DNA of 31,264 bases from JBAYJY01 sp041664945. Lineage in GTDB: Bacteria; UBP15; UBA6099. The position numbers and the translations under genes are program-made. Location of the stretch: contig JBAYJY010000039.1 of the NCBI GenBank assembly GCA_041664945.1, positions 1 to 31,264 of the forward strand, in the 5' to 3' direction. Below the pieces are notes generated by a model. It was not told where the DNA came from, did not search any database, and saw nothing but the letters and a program-made list of their open reading frames with translations. Of the stretch, positions 16,105-25,195 are shown one piece after another. Numbering within the stretch: the stretch's first letter is position 1; each line of letters opens with the position of its first letter.

Positions 16105-18271
16105 CGCCACAGCAACGCGGCGCGGGCCGGCGCCCGGCGATGAAAAATGCGGCCGGCTCTCAAAATGCCGCCCAAGCGCCAAAAGGCCCGCGGCCACGGC
16201 GCTTTTCTCTTTGTGTTTACTATTGTGCTTTCAGGCTCGCGCTTTTTCATTTCCCATGATGGGGTCGAAGACCGAGCCCCGGATAGCCCGCATCATCAAC
16301 AGCGATTCGGACCGTTTCCCGCTCCCGGGCGCGTGGAAGATATCCGGATGGCATTACACGGATCTGGACATCTTCGTTTATCTTGAAAAAGCGCGAGGGA
16401 AAACAGCTCTTGTGCGACTCGCCAACTCTTCGCTTAAGTCGAACGGTTTGCTCATTGGCGAATCCCGTAACTTTCGGGTTGAGATAGTCTCCTTTTCCGG
16501 AGTGGATATTAAGGAAGCTGAAAGAGCCGGCCGCGCGTTGTTAGAAAGAATAAAGCAAAACGAACCCGCTATGTTTTTTGATTATCCGGACATGAAGAAC
16601 CGCGAGACTATGTCCGAATATATATTCAGGAAATATTTTTTTCAGTTCCTTCTGATATCAGGCCTTGCGAGCTCCGTCGCGCTTTTCATACTGAGCTTTC
16701 CGGTTATACGAAAACAACTGTTGCCTTCCGGCCCTGCGGCAGCCGCGCTTCTTTTGTGCATGATTGCTGGAGGAGCATTGATAAGATTTACAGCAGGCCC
16801 GCAGGCGCCGATACATAACAACGGCCATGGCGTGAGGCAGTTGAGGGCGCTTCTCTACATGGAATCACCGGAACAGAAAGAGATTAAATACGGCAGGACC
16901 TACATTGCCATTATGGGGCCTCTTGCGGCCGCAGCCGGAGGAACTGACAAATCTGTTTTTCTTCTCAATGAAATTTTCGGGGCGCTTGCCATTCTCTGCA
17001 TGTATATGATGGCGCGGGCGTTGCTTAAGTCCGAAGCCGCCGCCCTTACTGCCGCGGCTGCATTCTGTTTCAGTCCGGCGCTCGTTTGGCTCTCCGGTTC
17101 GGAATCCCCGGTCTCCATGCATATTTTCTTTGCGCTCGCAGGTTTCGCCTTCGCCGCCGTTTCCGCCCGGTCGCGCAGCGTTTCGATCTTGTGGTTATCT
17201 TGCATTTTCATCTGCATAGCCGCTTCCATGCGAATGCTTACAATTCTTGTCGCCCCGGCCGCCGGGCTGATTTTCCTATGCTCTTATTATTCTTCCTCCA
17301 GCTCCTCTCCGACTGAGCGCCCTGCGCGGAAAATAACAGATAACTATTTTTCAAACACTTTCCACAAACACGCGCTTTTTTGCCTTGGCGTGATAGCCCT
17401 GTGGGTGTCTTTCCACTGGCTTTCGGTCGACCCCGAAAATGCCGGAAAAGGATTCGCCCGGTTTTCTCCAACCGTATTCATTAACACCATGCGGCATTAC
17501 AACATACTGTTTGATCCTACTCTGACTTCTGCCTGCCTTCCGGTTTTCGCAGCAGCCGGTTTTTTAATAACTGCTTGGAAACGGCCGCTGCTGGCCGCCA
17601 CAACAGCAGCCATTTTTGTCCTGTTGGTTCCAATTAGTTTCACAACCATGGCCGACCGCACAGACTTGGTTCGCTATCAGCCGCAGGCTCATTGGCTGTA
17701 TTTTCTTTTCGCCGGGGCGCTCGCCGATTTTTTCGCAACAATCCGTCTGCATAGAGCGCTTGCGCTCGCCGCGGCAATTTCCATTCCGGTCGCCATCGCA
17801 TCTTTTTCTATGAACGGACTTGAATTTCTTGCATCAGGAAACGAAGAAACAGCGGAGTACCATTTCATTAAAAAGGCGGCTTCCGAAATGAGGCCGGGCA
17901 GCCGGATTGTTCTGCCTGAGAGCGGCGCGGCCGGTCGGGGCCGACTGAGCGCAGAGTTTCCCGATTATTTTGGAAAATTCCTGCTGGAAAGAGGGAGACC
18001 GGGCGGCACCGACAGAGAATCGATTATTTACCGCGGACTTGATTGCTATCGGTACGGAGATGTTGAGGAAATACAGCAGAAATCGGCGCGCGGCGGCATG
18101 ACGCAGGAATGCGCTTCGGTATGCGGCGGCCGGACTGCGCCGATCATGGAAAAAACGCTTGAAGCAAAGATTCCCGCCGGCAACTTCCACAGCCGATATT
18201 TCCTGCTTGGAGCGAACAGGCCGGTGATCGGCTTTTACAAATGCCCGGGGAGCGGGCGGCAAAGAAATTAA
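16094..18271 (+). CDS. Exported-domain plus GT-C-like membrane protein, paralogue 2
   Basis: 725 residues from ATG 16094, which overlaps the end of the previous gene (its stop is 16102-16104). This start puts a normal signal segment (ATALFSLCLLLCFQARAFS) about 35 residues in. Blocks shared with paralogue 1, in order: FPLPGAW-x-W-HYTDLDI, PIHNNGHGVRQLRAL, YGRTYI, FSPALVWLSGSES, DPTLTS, VRYQPQAHWLYF, GLDCYRYG, ECASVC, RYFLLG and GFYKC. It is a tandem duplicate that has diverged strongly. The four tail cysteines are kept in both, so they may form disulfides outside the membrane. Confidence 0.65.
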   Translation: MKSNATATRRGPAPGDEKCGRLSKCRPSAKRPAATALFSLCLLLCFQARAFSFPMMGSKTEPRIARIINSDSDRFPLPGAWKISGWHYTDLDIFVYLEKARGKTALVRLANSSLKSNGLLIGESRNFRVEIVSFSGVDIKEAERAGRALLERIKQNEPAMFFDYPDMKNRETMSEYIFRKYFFQFLLISGLASSVALFILSFPVIRKQLLPSGPAAAALLLCMIAGGALIRFTAGPQAPIHNNGHGVRQLRALLYMESPEQKEIKYGRTYIAIMGPLAAAAGGTDKSVFLLNEIFGALAILCMYMMARALLKSEAAALTAAAAFCFSPALVWLSGSESPVSMHIFFALAGFAFAAVSARSRSVSILWLSCIFICIAASMRMLTILVAPAAGLIFLCSYYSSSSSSPTERPARKITDNYFSNTFHKHALFCLGVIALWVSFHWLSVDPENAGKGFARFSPTVFINTMRHYNILFDPTLTSACLPVFAAAGFLITAWKRPLLAATTAAIFVLLVPISFTTMADRTDLVRYQPQAHWLYFLFAGALADFFATIRLHRALALAAAISIPVAIASFSMNGLEFLASGNEETAEYHFIKKAASEMRPGSRIVLPESGAAGRGRLSAEFPDYFGKFLLERGRPGGTDRESIIYRGLDCYRYGDVEEIQQKSARGGMTQECASVCGGRTAPIMEKTLEAKIPAGNFHSRYFLLGANRPVIGFYKCPGSGRQRN

Positions 18272-18288
18272 TATAGCGGCTAAGCCGT

Positions 18289-19896
18289 ATGGCCGCTGTT
18301 CTGGAGATGACGGAAATCAAAAAAGCCCTGACATATTTAATATTGGCGATAACGCTTGCCACCGGATGCATAACGATCTTTTACCATCTTGAAAGGCCGT
18401 TTGAAAGTGACAGGCCGGCCGCCCGCGTTGTTTTTTCCTCTCAGAATGTTATGTCGCTGATAAAGGACCCGCCGGACTTCAGGCATCCTTCTCTGTATTA
18501 CATCGCTCTGCATTATTCCCTGAAAATGTTTGGAGGAAGCGGGTTTTCGGCATACCTGCCTGGAGCGATATTCGGGCTAGCATGCATTGCGGCATTATTC
18601 TTTTTTCTGGAAAGGCGCGTCGGTTTGCTCGCCGCCGCGGGCGGGTCATTGCTCCTTTCGGTGACGCCGGAATTCATTGGGCAGTCCCGCGAAGTCGCAA
18701 ATTTCTCCCTTTTTTCCTTGCTAAGCCTTCTTTCGAGTTATTATTTTCTGAAATGCGCCTTTAATCGAGACGCGGCGAGCCCTCGAAAAACGGATTTTCT
18801 TTTCTACATTATCTCAACTGTTCTTTGCTTCTATTGCAATTTCTTCGCATTCTTCATTGCGGCGGCCCAATTCCTGTTTCTCAGCTATATTCGCTTTTCA
18901 ACAAAACGGCTCGATAAGAACATCGTGTACGCATATTTACTTTGCATTCTGTTGGGCGTCCCTTCACTTATTATGCTGGCAAAGGGTTTTTTCATGGACA
19001 TCCCGGTCCGTGAAGCCGCTTCACAAGCGAGCCAGGAGGTTTATACCGGCGCTTGGGAATTCATGATGCGCACGGCGGCGGAATATTTTCCTTTCGACAG
19101 GGGATTCCTTCCCTTCGGGATGGGTTTCGCGTTACTTATGATCCTGTATGTCGCCTTCTATTATCTTTTCTCCGATTTCAGAATCAGGCAGTTTCCCGAT
19201 CTCATATACATATTGATTGTAGTTCTCTTAACGGTGACAATCTCATTCGCCGCCACTGACACCGTCAGACTGAGACCTTATTACTTTGTTTTTCTTTGGC
19301 CGCTACTGACAGTCTTTTTTTTCGAGGCTATCGACCGTCTTTGCCGCGAAGAGATTAAAAATGCGGCGATAAGAAACGCCGTATATATATTGTTCATGGG
19401 AATAGTTGTTTTCGCTTACTCTTACATGCTGAACAACGCGCGGGACGATTTTTACGGGAATGTCAGCGACAGAAGCATAGCGCCCGCAGTGCGGACAATT
19501 GTCGAATCCAGGCACAAGAGCAGGCGTGTTGTGCTCGAATACATACCGGATGTCCATGCGCTGTATTATCACGCATTCGATTATCCATATCGCGATTATG
19601 ATCGTTATCTGGAAATGGTCTCCGGCAGAGGGGGAGAAATGCGAGGCCGCAGGCTGAGTTTCAGCGTGATGGATTCCTCGTTGGCGGCGAATGTCGCCAA
19701 ACCCGGCGATTTCGAAAACCCCGCCGCCAGCATGGCGAAACGCGAGAAATACTGGTTCATCTACAATAAGCGACATCAGAATCCGAATATTTTGAAACCG
19801 CTCGAATCCCGCTGTTCAAAGGAATATGTTTCAACGGTCTACATTCTTTTCTATTGCGATCCCGGCGGGCGCGGCTCAGGAACGGAGATGCAATGA
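18289..19896 (+). CDS. PMT/ArnT-like (GT39 clan) glycosyltransferase
   Basis: 535 residues from ATG 18289; ATG 18307 is also possible. About eleven membrane helices. The first loop has PPDFRHPSLYYIALH, close to the HPPLYY motif of the PMT_2/ArnT family, followed by FSAYLPGAIFGLACIAALFF as in that family. The C-terminal soluble part of about 130 residues has VVLEYIPDVHALYYHAF and ends with a cysteine pair (RCSKEY, FYCDPG). These enzymes move sugars from polyprenyl-phosphate carriers to lipids or proteins on the outer face of the membrane. Its stop overlaps the next gene's start (ATGCAATGA region), so the two are translationally linked. Confidence 0.7.
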   Translation: MAAVLEMTEIKKALTYLILAITLATGCITIFYHLERPFESDRPAARVVFSSQNVMSLIKDPPDFRHPSLYYIALHYSLKMFGGSGFSAYLPGAIFGLACIAALFFFLERRVGLLAAAGGSLLLSVTPEFIGQSREVANFSLFSLLSLLSSYYFLKCAFNRDAASPRKTDFLFYIISTVLCFYCNFFAFFIAAAQFLFLSYIRFSTKRLDKNIVYAYLLCILLGVPSLIMLAKGFFMDIPVREAASQASQEVYTGAWEFMMRTAAEYFPFDRGFLPFGMGFALLMILYVAFYYLFSDFRIRQFPDLIYILIVVLLTVTISFAATDTVRLRPYYFVFLWPLLTVFFFEAIDRLCREEIKNAAIRNAVYILFMGIVVFAYSYMLNNARDDFYGNVSDRSIAPAVRTIVESRHKSRRVVLEYIPDVHALYYHAFDYPYRDYDRYLEMVSGRGGEMRGRRLSFSVMDSSLAANVAKPGDFENPAASMAKREKYWFIYNKRHQNPNILKPLESRCSKEYVSTVYILFYCDPGGRGSGTEMQ

Positions 19897-21113
19897 AAGC
19901 CGCTTTGAAAAAATTTTCGGACTATGCGCCGGCTATACTGGCCGCGCTGTTTCTGGCGGTCCTGCTCGTTTCCGTCTGCATAGATATTTATAAGATCAAA
20001 CACATGAATTATTCGCGCCTTTACACATCCTTAAAAACGCATCTGGACAAAAAACAGGGGTTTGTATTTCCGCCTACCGAAGGCGATAGGAATAAGGCGT
20101 CGCGAAAAAACATATATGTTTTCGGCGAGTCATCGCTTGTGATGTCGGACGGCAGTACGTTTCCCGATTACCTGAACGAGATGTTGAATAGTGGGAAACA
20201 GGGAACTCTCGTGACGAACTGGGGGATTCCTGGCATAGATTCCTTTTCGGTAAAAAGAAGGGCGTTTCAGGCGCTCAGGACGAAAGGAAGAAAACCGGAC
20301 CTCATAGTCATTTATACCGGGCATAATGATTACAATAACATCTACCAGGGATATATGCCGCTTTATAAAGGACTTCCGGGAACAAGGTTGTTGCTCTACA
20401 TCAACTATCATCTTCAGGGCGCGAAATACAAGGACAAGTATTGTCCCGGCGACAAAAAATGCAATTATACGAATTACTCAAGGGCTGTGAGCCCGATAGT
20501 CATCAACGCTCTTCAAGCGTCCCGGTTGACGACGCTGAACGGATCGGAATACACAAGGTTCAACGATCTGATGCTGGAGCATTTCATGAAAAACATCCGC
20601 GGCATTATCGCCGAAGCCGGGAATCTCGGCATTCCGGTCGTGATCTGCACTGTAATAGGAAACCTTCACGCGGAGCCTTTCGGAGATTACCGGACAGTGT
20701 CGAAAGACTACAGGCTCGGCATAGCGGCCCGTAAATACGAAGACCGCATCAGGCTTCTTCGACAGGCCAGAGACGGCGAAGTGTTTTCATTCGATGTGCG
20801 CGCAAAATCAGAATTGAATGCCGGCATCAGGTCTCTTTGCGGAGATGGCGTGTTTGTTTTGGATATTGAAAATCTTCTTATTAAAAAACGAAGTGAGTTC
20901 GGTTACGATGTGTTCATAGACTATTTTCACATGAAGACAGGAACGCATAAAACAATCGCTTCCATGCTGGCGGATTTCATCGAACAAAATAACCTTCTTC
21001 AAAAATATTCCGGAAAGCGCGCGGCGCGAAGCAGCGATAAAAAATTTGCCGCGCCTGAAAATAGATATAATATCAATCCCGCCGCCGACAGCCTGCCAGC
21101 GGCGGGAGAGTGA
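19893..21113 (+). CDS. Membrane-anchored SGNH-like hydrolase 2
   Basis: 406 residues from ATG 19893, overlapping the previous stop by four bases, with GGAG upstream. Membrane anchor at about 12-32. Block I is IYVFGESSLV (Ser80 or Ser81), then NWGIPGIDSF (block II) and VIYTGHNDYNN (block III, canonical GHND). DYFHMKTGTHK near residue 350 supplies the Asp/His pair. It differs from hydrolase 1 in having intact block III. It probably adds or removes acyl groups on a surface glycan made by the adjoining GT-C enzymes. A strong hairpin lies inside its last codons. Confidence 0.75.
   Translation: MKAALKKFSDYAPAILAALFLAVLLVSVCIDIYKIKHMNYSRLYTSLKTHLDKKQGFVFPPTEGDRNKASRKNIYVFGESSLVMSDGSTFPDYLNEMLNSGKQGTLVTNWGIPGIDSFSVKRRAFQALRTKGRKPDLIVIYTGHNDYNNIYQGYMPLYKGLPGTRLLLYINYHLQGAKYKDKYCPGDKKCNYTNYSRAVSPIVINALQASRLTTLNGSEYTRFNDLMLEHFMKNIRGIIAEAGNLGIPVVICTVIGNLHAEPFGDYRTVSKDYRLGIAARKYEDRIRLLRQARDGEVFSFDVRAKSELNAGIRSLCGDGVFVLDIENLLIKKRSEFGYDVFIDYFHMKTGTHKTIASMLADFIEQNNLLQKYSGKRAARSSDKKFAAPENRYNINPAADSLPAAGE
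21078..21106 (+). repeat. Perfect 8-bp GC-only inverted repeat at the gene end
   Basis: CCCGCCGC and GCGGCGGG enclose a 13-base loop, just before the stop codon of the SGNH gene. There is no T-tract, so it may stabilise or pause RNA rather than act as an intrinsic terminator. Confidence 0.5.
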
Positions 21114-21178
21114 AAGCGGCGAGGCTCCGGGCTTTATGGGTTTAAAAAGACTCGTTGTGGATGTCCAGGGAATAATAA

Positions 21179-21859
21179 ATGGCGAATAAAAGAAGCTTGC
21201 TGAAAAGAATGGTTGACGACTACCAGCTCTGGTTGGAAAACAACGGAGTGATTCGGGAAGTCATCAAGCTTCAGGGCGAAGGACGTTTCAGCCCCACACG
21301 CGTCGAGATCGGCCACTATCTATGGTTTGCGGAACTGGCGACGAAGCCGTCGGTTTTGGAAACGTTGCCGGATGTGGTCAGGGTTCTGGATGTGGGGGCC
21401 TATCTGAACCTGTTTGCGAATTTTCTCAACAATATTGAAGTAGTAGAGGGCAGGCGCTTCGATTGCGCCGGAATAGAGATAAGGCCGGAGCACTGCGAGT
21501 TGTCCAACCGGATTTTTCGCGAGAACCGGCTGGTGTGCGGGGATGCGGCTGAGATGGACCGCCTGTTCGATGTAAAGTTCGACATTATTATCTTCTGTGG
21601 TTATTTTCACCGGGAAGATCCTAAACCGGAAGAGACTATCCTGCAAACATTGCGCGCTGCTGACAAAATACTTAACTCGGGAGGGATTCTTGCGATCATG
21701 TCGCCGGATGAAAGAAAGATCCACAGCCGCAACTTCTTTCTGCCCTCCGCAGACGCCGGTCCGTTTCCCCCCGGCAGATTTATGCCGGATGGGTATTCCT
21801 ACTCGGATAAATCCAACGCTGAATGCTGGTTCATCGCAAGAAAGAACAGAGCAGGGTGA
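21179..21859 (+). CDS. Small class I SAM-dependent methyltransferase
   Basis: 226 residues, ATG 21179 with AGGGA eight bases upstream. Motif I is VRVLDVGAYLNLFANF (about 68-83). An acidic residue ending the second strand follows in CAGIEIRPEH (Glu100), then CGDAAEMD and FDIIIFCGYFHRED as motif IV-like, and ILNSGGILAIMSP. The glycine-rich loop is unusual (GAYLN in place of GxGxG). Target unknown; it is close to the glycan operon and to the radical SAM loci, so sugar, lipid or peptide methylation are all open. Confidence 0.65.
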   Translation: MANKRSLLKRMVDDYQLWLENNGVIREVIKLQGEGRFSPTRVEIGHYLWFAELATKPSVLETLPDVVRVLDVGAYLNLFANFLNNIEVVEGRRFDCAGIEIRPEHCELSNRIFRENRLVCGDAAEMDRLFDVKFDIIIFCGYFHREDPKPEETILQTLRAADKILNSGGILAIMSPDERKIHSRNFFLPSADAGPFPPGRFMPDGYSYSDKSNAECWFIARKNRAG

Positions 21860-21944
21860 TGCGCATTTGACTCCTAATATATTTGATTCACTAAGCAGAG
21901 AAAGTCCGGGCAGCGCGAATCCGGCTTATTGCGAGACCGAGCGA

Positions 21945-22940
21945 TTAAGCGCGGCTCCATGAGAATAATCCGGGGGCGAAGGCGCTGCTCCCGGCAGACG
22001 CAATGCCTGATGTCTCCAACCGCCCGCCGCGAGAATTAAAAAACTCAACTGTCCCGTTTTTTATGATGAAAGCATTTGATTTTTTTGCAATATCGGCGAC
22101 TCGCTTCATTTCTAAAAAAGATTTTTTCGCGGGACCTTCGAAAATGAAAAACGAATCGTACTCAACAACATCTTCTTTCTTGCGGGGATTAACAAAAGCT
22201 ATGAATTTCCAAACGCTCCAAGACATACACAATAAATCATCAATCTCTCTGAAAAAATCAACAAAAGGCCCGAAAGAACGTTTTTCATTTTCGACAAGCG
22301 ATAATGTTTGGCGCGCAATGCTTATTGATTTTTCGCATGAGTAACTGCAAGGAATGTGTTCGGTAAGTCTGAACGGGCTTGCGAGAAAGAGATTGCATAC
22401 CCCTTTGGTATTATTATAAATATGATGAAAAGCCTGCGTGTTTCCCTCAAAATCAGCGGCCATTGTTAAAAAACTGTTTATGCAGCAATCCGGATAGCCC
22501 AAAAACGACCCTGCCTCTCTGCAGCGCTCTTTCCGAATCGCTTCAGGCACGTCTTCTGCCATAACTTGTTCGAAAACGAAATTTGCGCGTTTTGACGTCT
22601 CACTGTCCTTTGAGATCACAATGGAAGTGAATGATTCTTCCGAGCGAGAAGCGGGAAGGAATTTTTCTTCTGTATCGTTGAGCTTAAAATTAAAAGGCAG
22701 CGCTTTAGCGTAGAGATTCAAGCTCTCCGCATGTAAAATGATATTATTAACTCTTGAGGCCGGAACGTCATCGAGAAAAACAACTTCTCGAAGTCCCGCG
22801 AAAAGCTGAAAATATGAGCCGGCGGGAATTTGCAGAGATGTTTTAATCTTTCTATCCGCTCCTCCTTTATACAAATGAATGTTGGACAGTGAGATCATCG
22901 GGAGCCTTTGCGAATAATTGGAATAAATATTTCCGATCAT
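21945..22940 (-). CDS. DUF483-like cysteine-motif protein
   Basis: 331 residues from ATG 22940; ATG 22898 (317 residues) has the better ribosome site, AAAGG six bases upstream. Seen: Cys140, FLGYPDCCINSF (Cys152-Cys153), Cys182 and IPCSYSCEKS (Cys198-x3-Cys202). The LGYPxCC and hPC-x3-C pair is the signature I associate with DUF483-type proteins of unknown function, where the cysteines may bind a metal or cluster. No signal peptide or membrane span, so it is likely cytoplasmic. It is divergent from the HxsD-like gene at 23512, which ties it loosely to the second radical SAM locus. Confidence 0.55.
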   Translation of the reverse strand: MIGNIYSNYSQRLPMISLSNIHLYKGGADRKIKTSLQIPAGSYFQLFAGLREVVFLDDVPASRVNNIILHAESLNLYAKALPFNFKLNDTEEKFLPASRSEESFTSIVISKDSETSKRANFVFEQVMAEDVPEAIRKERCREAGSFLGYPDCCINSFLTMAADFEGNTQAFHHIYNNTKGVCNLFLASPFRLTEHIPCSYSCEKSISIARQTLSLVENEKRSFGPFVDFFREIDDLLCMSWSVWKFIAFVNPRKKEDVVEYDSFFIFEGPAKKSFLEMKRVADIAKKSNAFIIKNGTVEFFNSRGGRLETSGIASAGSSAFAPGLFSWSRA

Positions 22941-23511
22941 TTTTCGGCCATGCGCGCTTATTCATGAGCGGCGTTATTCTTTTGCCTTAAGCGTGTATCC
23001 GTCATGCCGATTCTGTTTGTTAAGGAATTATTAGATTTTCAAGTCTCGAAAATCAATAAGCAGCCTAACATTATGTCAAAATGCAGGGCTTGCGCGCATT
23101 TTGCCTGATATGCTTGAAAAAGTGTTTGATACAGATTGTAAACGCTTGCCCGGGATATAGCGGCCAGCCAGCGCGCGAAGCTGGTTCTCCCGCTTTCGCA
23201 GCTTCGGATTGTCAATATTTTGATGCCCGCTCATTGCGTGTTTCCGGTTTTGATCCGGTCTTCTGTCATAGGAAACAATCGAGTCGGCATGGCGCTGTTT
23301 CGATTGACATGGAATTCACGGCATTATATAATAAATTTAACAATGTTATTATACACAGTTAGGAGGTCAGATAGGCTGACTAAAAGCTCGAATAGAATCT
23401 AAGTAGAGGCGAAATCGCGCCGTTTCAAGTTTGTTTCGGAGCGCGGCAAATCAATCTATTTTTCACATCGGGCTTAAGCATATAAGACAGCTCCGCATCG
23501 AAAGAGCCATA
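22941..23511. other. Divergent intergenic region with strong promoter and structured leader
   Basis: 571 bases. It contains a perfect consensus promoter at 23304-23332 facing right and, in the leader, AGGAGGT at 23361-23367 next to the hairpin GTCAG-ATAGG-CTGAC (23366-23380). A 93-codon frame at 23081-23362 has biased, unconvincing composition and I do not call it a gene. TGTCAA at 23074-23079 could be a weak minus-strand -35. Confidence 0.5.
23304..23332 (+). promoter_or_regulatory. Perfect-consensus sigma70 promoter
   Basis: TTGACA, exactly 17 bases, TATAAT. It predicts a start near 23340 and a leader of about 170 bases before the HxsD-like gene at 23512. It is the strongest promoter seen in the window and probably drives 23512-25195. 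Confidence 0.82.
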
Positions 23512-23964
23512 ATGAAATCACAAATATTAATATCCATTTTGAAGTCGAAGTTCCATAAAGAAGCTGTGCTTGCGGCATGTTGCGAACTTTCTACAAACGG
23601 AAGTTTCTTTCTTTTGCAAAAATCCGATGACGGGAAGTTTTACGAAGCGCTCGTATCCTTAACTCCTGCATCCTCCGGCCCGGATTATGATGAGCAAAAG
23701 CTGAAATCCGCAGTCCGGGAATTCAAAGACATTCTATTCGAAAAGCAATTGCAGATAATGCTGCTGAAAAATAACATGAAGGCGTGCGAGGAACTCGCAT
23801 ACAACGCGCTATCGAACCCAATAGTCTTTAAGGAAAATGAAGGAAACGAACCTTTGCCGGAATCCATCGCCAAGATATTGGAGGAGAATTCCGGACAAGG
23901 GGAAGAGTCCTACTTGGACGATGTCCTGAAAATAGCAGTTCCATGGGAAGAGAGAAACAAATAA
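23512..23964 (+). CDS. HxsD-like protein C
   Basis: 150 residues from ATG 23512, with AAAGAG five bases upstream; an upstream in-frame start at 23431 would add an unlikely 27-residue extension. The pattern FHKEAVLAACCEL, an FFLLQKSDDGKFYEALVSL hairpin, a variable loop, then VREFKDILFEKQLQIMLL and EELAYNAL matches the order of elements in HxsD-like protein A (2169-2552). There is an acidic tail (NSGQGEESYLDD), also as in A. It lies about 16 kb from the Hxs cluster, directly before a secreted cysteine-rich protein, so it may serve a second substrate. Similarity is visible by eye only and is weaker than for protein B. Confidence 0.55.
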   Translation: MKSQILISILKSKFHKEAVLAACCELSTNGSFFLLQKSDDGKFYEALVSLTPASSGPDYDEQKLKSAVREFKDILFEKQLQIMLLKNNMKACEELAYNALSNPIVFKENEGNEPLPESIAKILEENSGQGEESYLDDVLKIAVPWEERNK

Positions 23965-24010
23965 TCTCTCCCTTCACCGACAAATATTCGCATTCAGCGA
24001 GGTGGGCCTT

Positions 24011-25195
24011 ATGAAGAATTGGAGAGCAGCCTCTTTATTGATCGCATTGGCGTTTCTGGCGATATGCGGGACGACTGCTTTTTCGAAACCGGCGTCCAAC
24101 TCAAAGCCGGTTATGCCCGCGCTCGACAAACCGTTGGTTTTCGACGCTCCGGTGGAATCCGCAACGGCGCCTCTTACCTCGTCAGGCGCGCCCGAATCGG
24201 GGACCCCTACGGTCGCCCAAAGCACCGATACTTATGTGCTCTGGCAAGAATCCGTGCAGTCTTGCGTCGACAAAGGCGGCCCGATCGACATTGAGAGTTT
24301 TTTTATCGCCGTGAGCGATATCTTTAAAGCAGACATCGCCGGCGACAAAAAGATTGTGCGTTCTCTGAGAGATTTTATGACGTGCAGGCAGCTTGCCGAC
24401 AAAAGCCAAAACTGGTGCAGTGCTGAAAAAGTAATGGCTGAACCGTATTTCGCTGAGCTGAGCGTGGAGGATCAAGGAAGATTTCTTACGAAAAAAGAGG
24501 GTCTTAAGGTTGAAGAATTGATCGGCAAGGCGGAAAAGGAGTGCGTATTTGAAAACAGCATCGCTGCGCTCTTTAAGGGAGAAACCACTTATCAGGGGAA
24601 ATCATTGGCTTCCAGCATTTGTTCTTCGGCGACGGAATTGCCTGAAATGAAGAAAAACACCGACTGCGAGGACAGCATAGGCGTTTTTATTGTTGCGCTT
24701 GAAAAAGGAGACTCTGCAAAATGCGAAGATATAAGCGTCGCGCCCTTCAAGGACAGTTGCAAGTTGTTCACGACAAAAGATGTAAAAGCGTGCAATAGCG
24801 CATCCTTCAAATCAATGCCGGTCGAACAATGCCGGGATTTAATCGCCACATTCAAAATAATCAGAAATATTGATCTGAAAAAAGACGAAAAACCGAACAT
24901 CCCGGATGAAACATTCATGGCGGTCTCTGCGAAATACGAGGAAAATAAAAATTACTGCGATTCGATATACAGGGAAAAAGTTCTGCCGGAATTCTGCCGG
25001 GCGAAAAACCTGAAATCTCTGCGGGATCTGATTGAACAGCAAAACAAAAACGAATTGATGCAGAAAAGAATTGAAGAAGAACTTGAAAGGCTGCGGAAGG
25101 AGAAAAAAGAGGCAGAGGAGGAGGCCAAGAAACAGGGCGAAAATTCCGCGGAGCAAGCGGGCGCGGGGAAAGATAAAAATAATTCCGGGAAATGA
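24011..25195 (+). CDS. Secreted twelve-cysteine protein with C-terminal coiled coil
   Basis: 394 residues from ATG 24011, with GAGGTG seven bases upstream. Signal peptide about 1-24 (LLIALAFLAICGTTAFS); the LAIC is not a proper lipobox. A Pro/Ser/Thr-rich linker runs to about residue 75. The core (75-335) has twelve cysteines, including SCVDKG, MTCRQL, NWCSAEK, DSCKLF, EQCRDL, NYCDSI and EFCRAK, suited to disulfides outside the cytoplasm. Residues about 337-375 form a charged coiled coil (EELERLRKEKKEAEEE). I know no family. Position between an HxsD-like gene and a radical SAM gene makes it a candidate substrate or partner. Confidence 0.65.
   Translation: MKNWRAASLLIALAFLAICGTTAFSKPASNSKPVMPALDKPLVFDAPVESATAPLTSSGAPESGTPTVAQSTDTYVLWQESVQSCVDKGGPIDIESFFIAVSDIFKADIAGDKKIVRSLRDFMTCRQLADKSQNWCSAEKVMAEPYFAELSVEDQGRFLTKKEGLKVEELIGKAEKECVFENSIAALFKGETTYQGKSLASSICSSATELPEMKKNTDCEDSIGVFIVALEKGDSAKCEDISVAPFKDSCKLFTTKDVKACNSASFKSMPVEQCRDLIATFKIIRNIDLKKDEKPNIPDETFMAVSAKYEENKNYCDSIYREKVLPEFCRAKNLKSLRDLIEQQNKNELMQKRIEEELERLRKEKKEAEEEAKKQGENSAEQAGAGKDKNNSGK

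Noticed and set aside
23081..23362. 93-codon plus-strand frame in the divergent intergenic region
   Set aside because: Overlaps the perfect promoter, lacks a ribosome site and has a composition unlike neighbouring genes.
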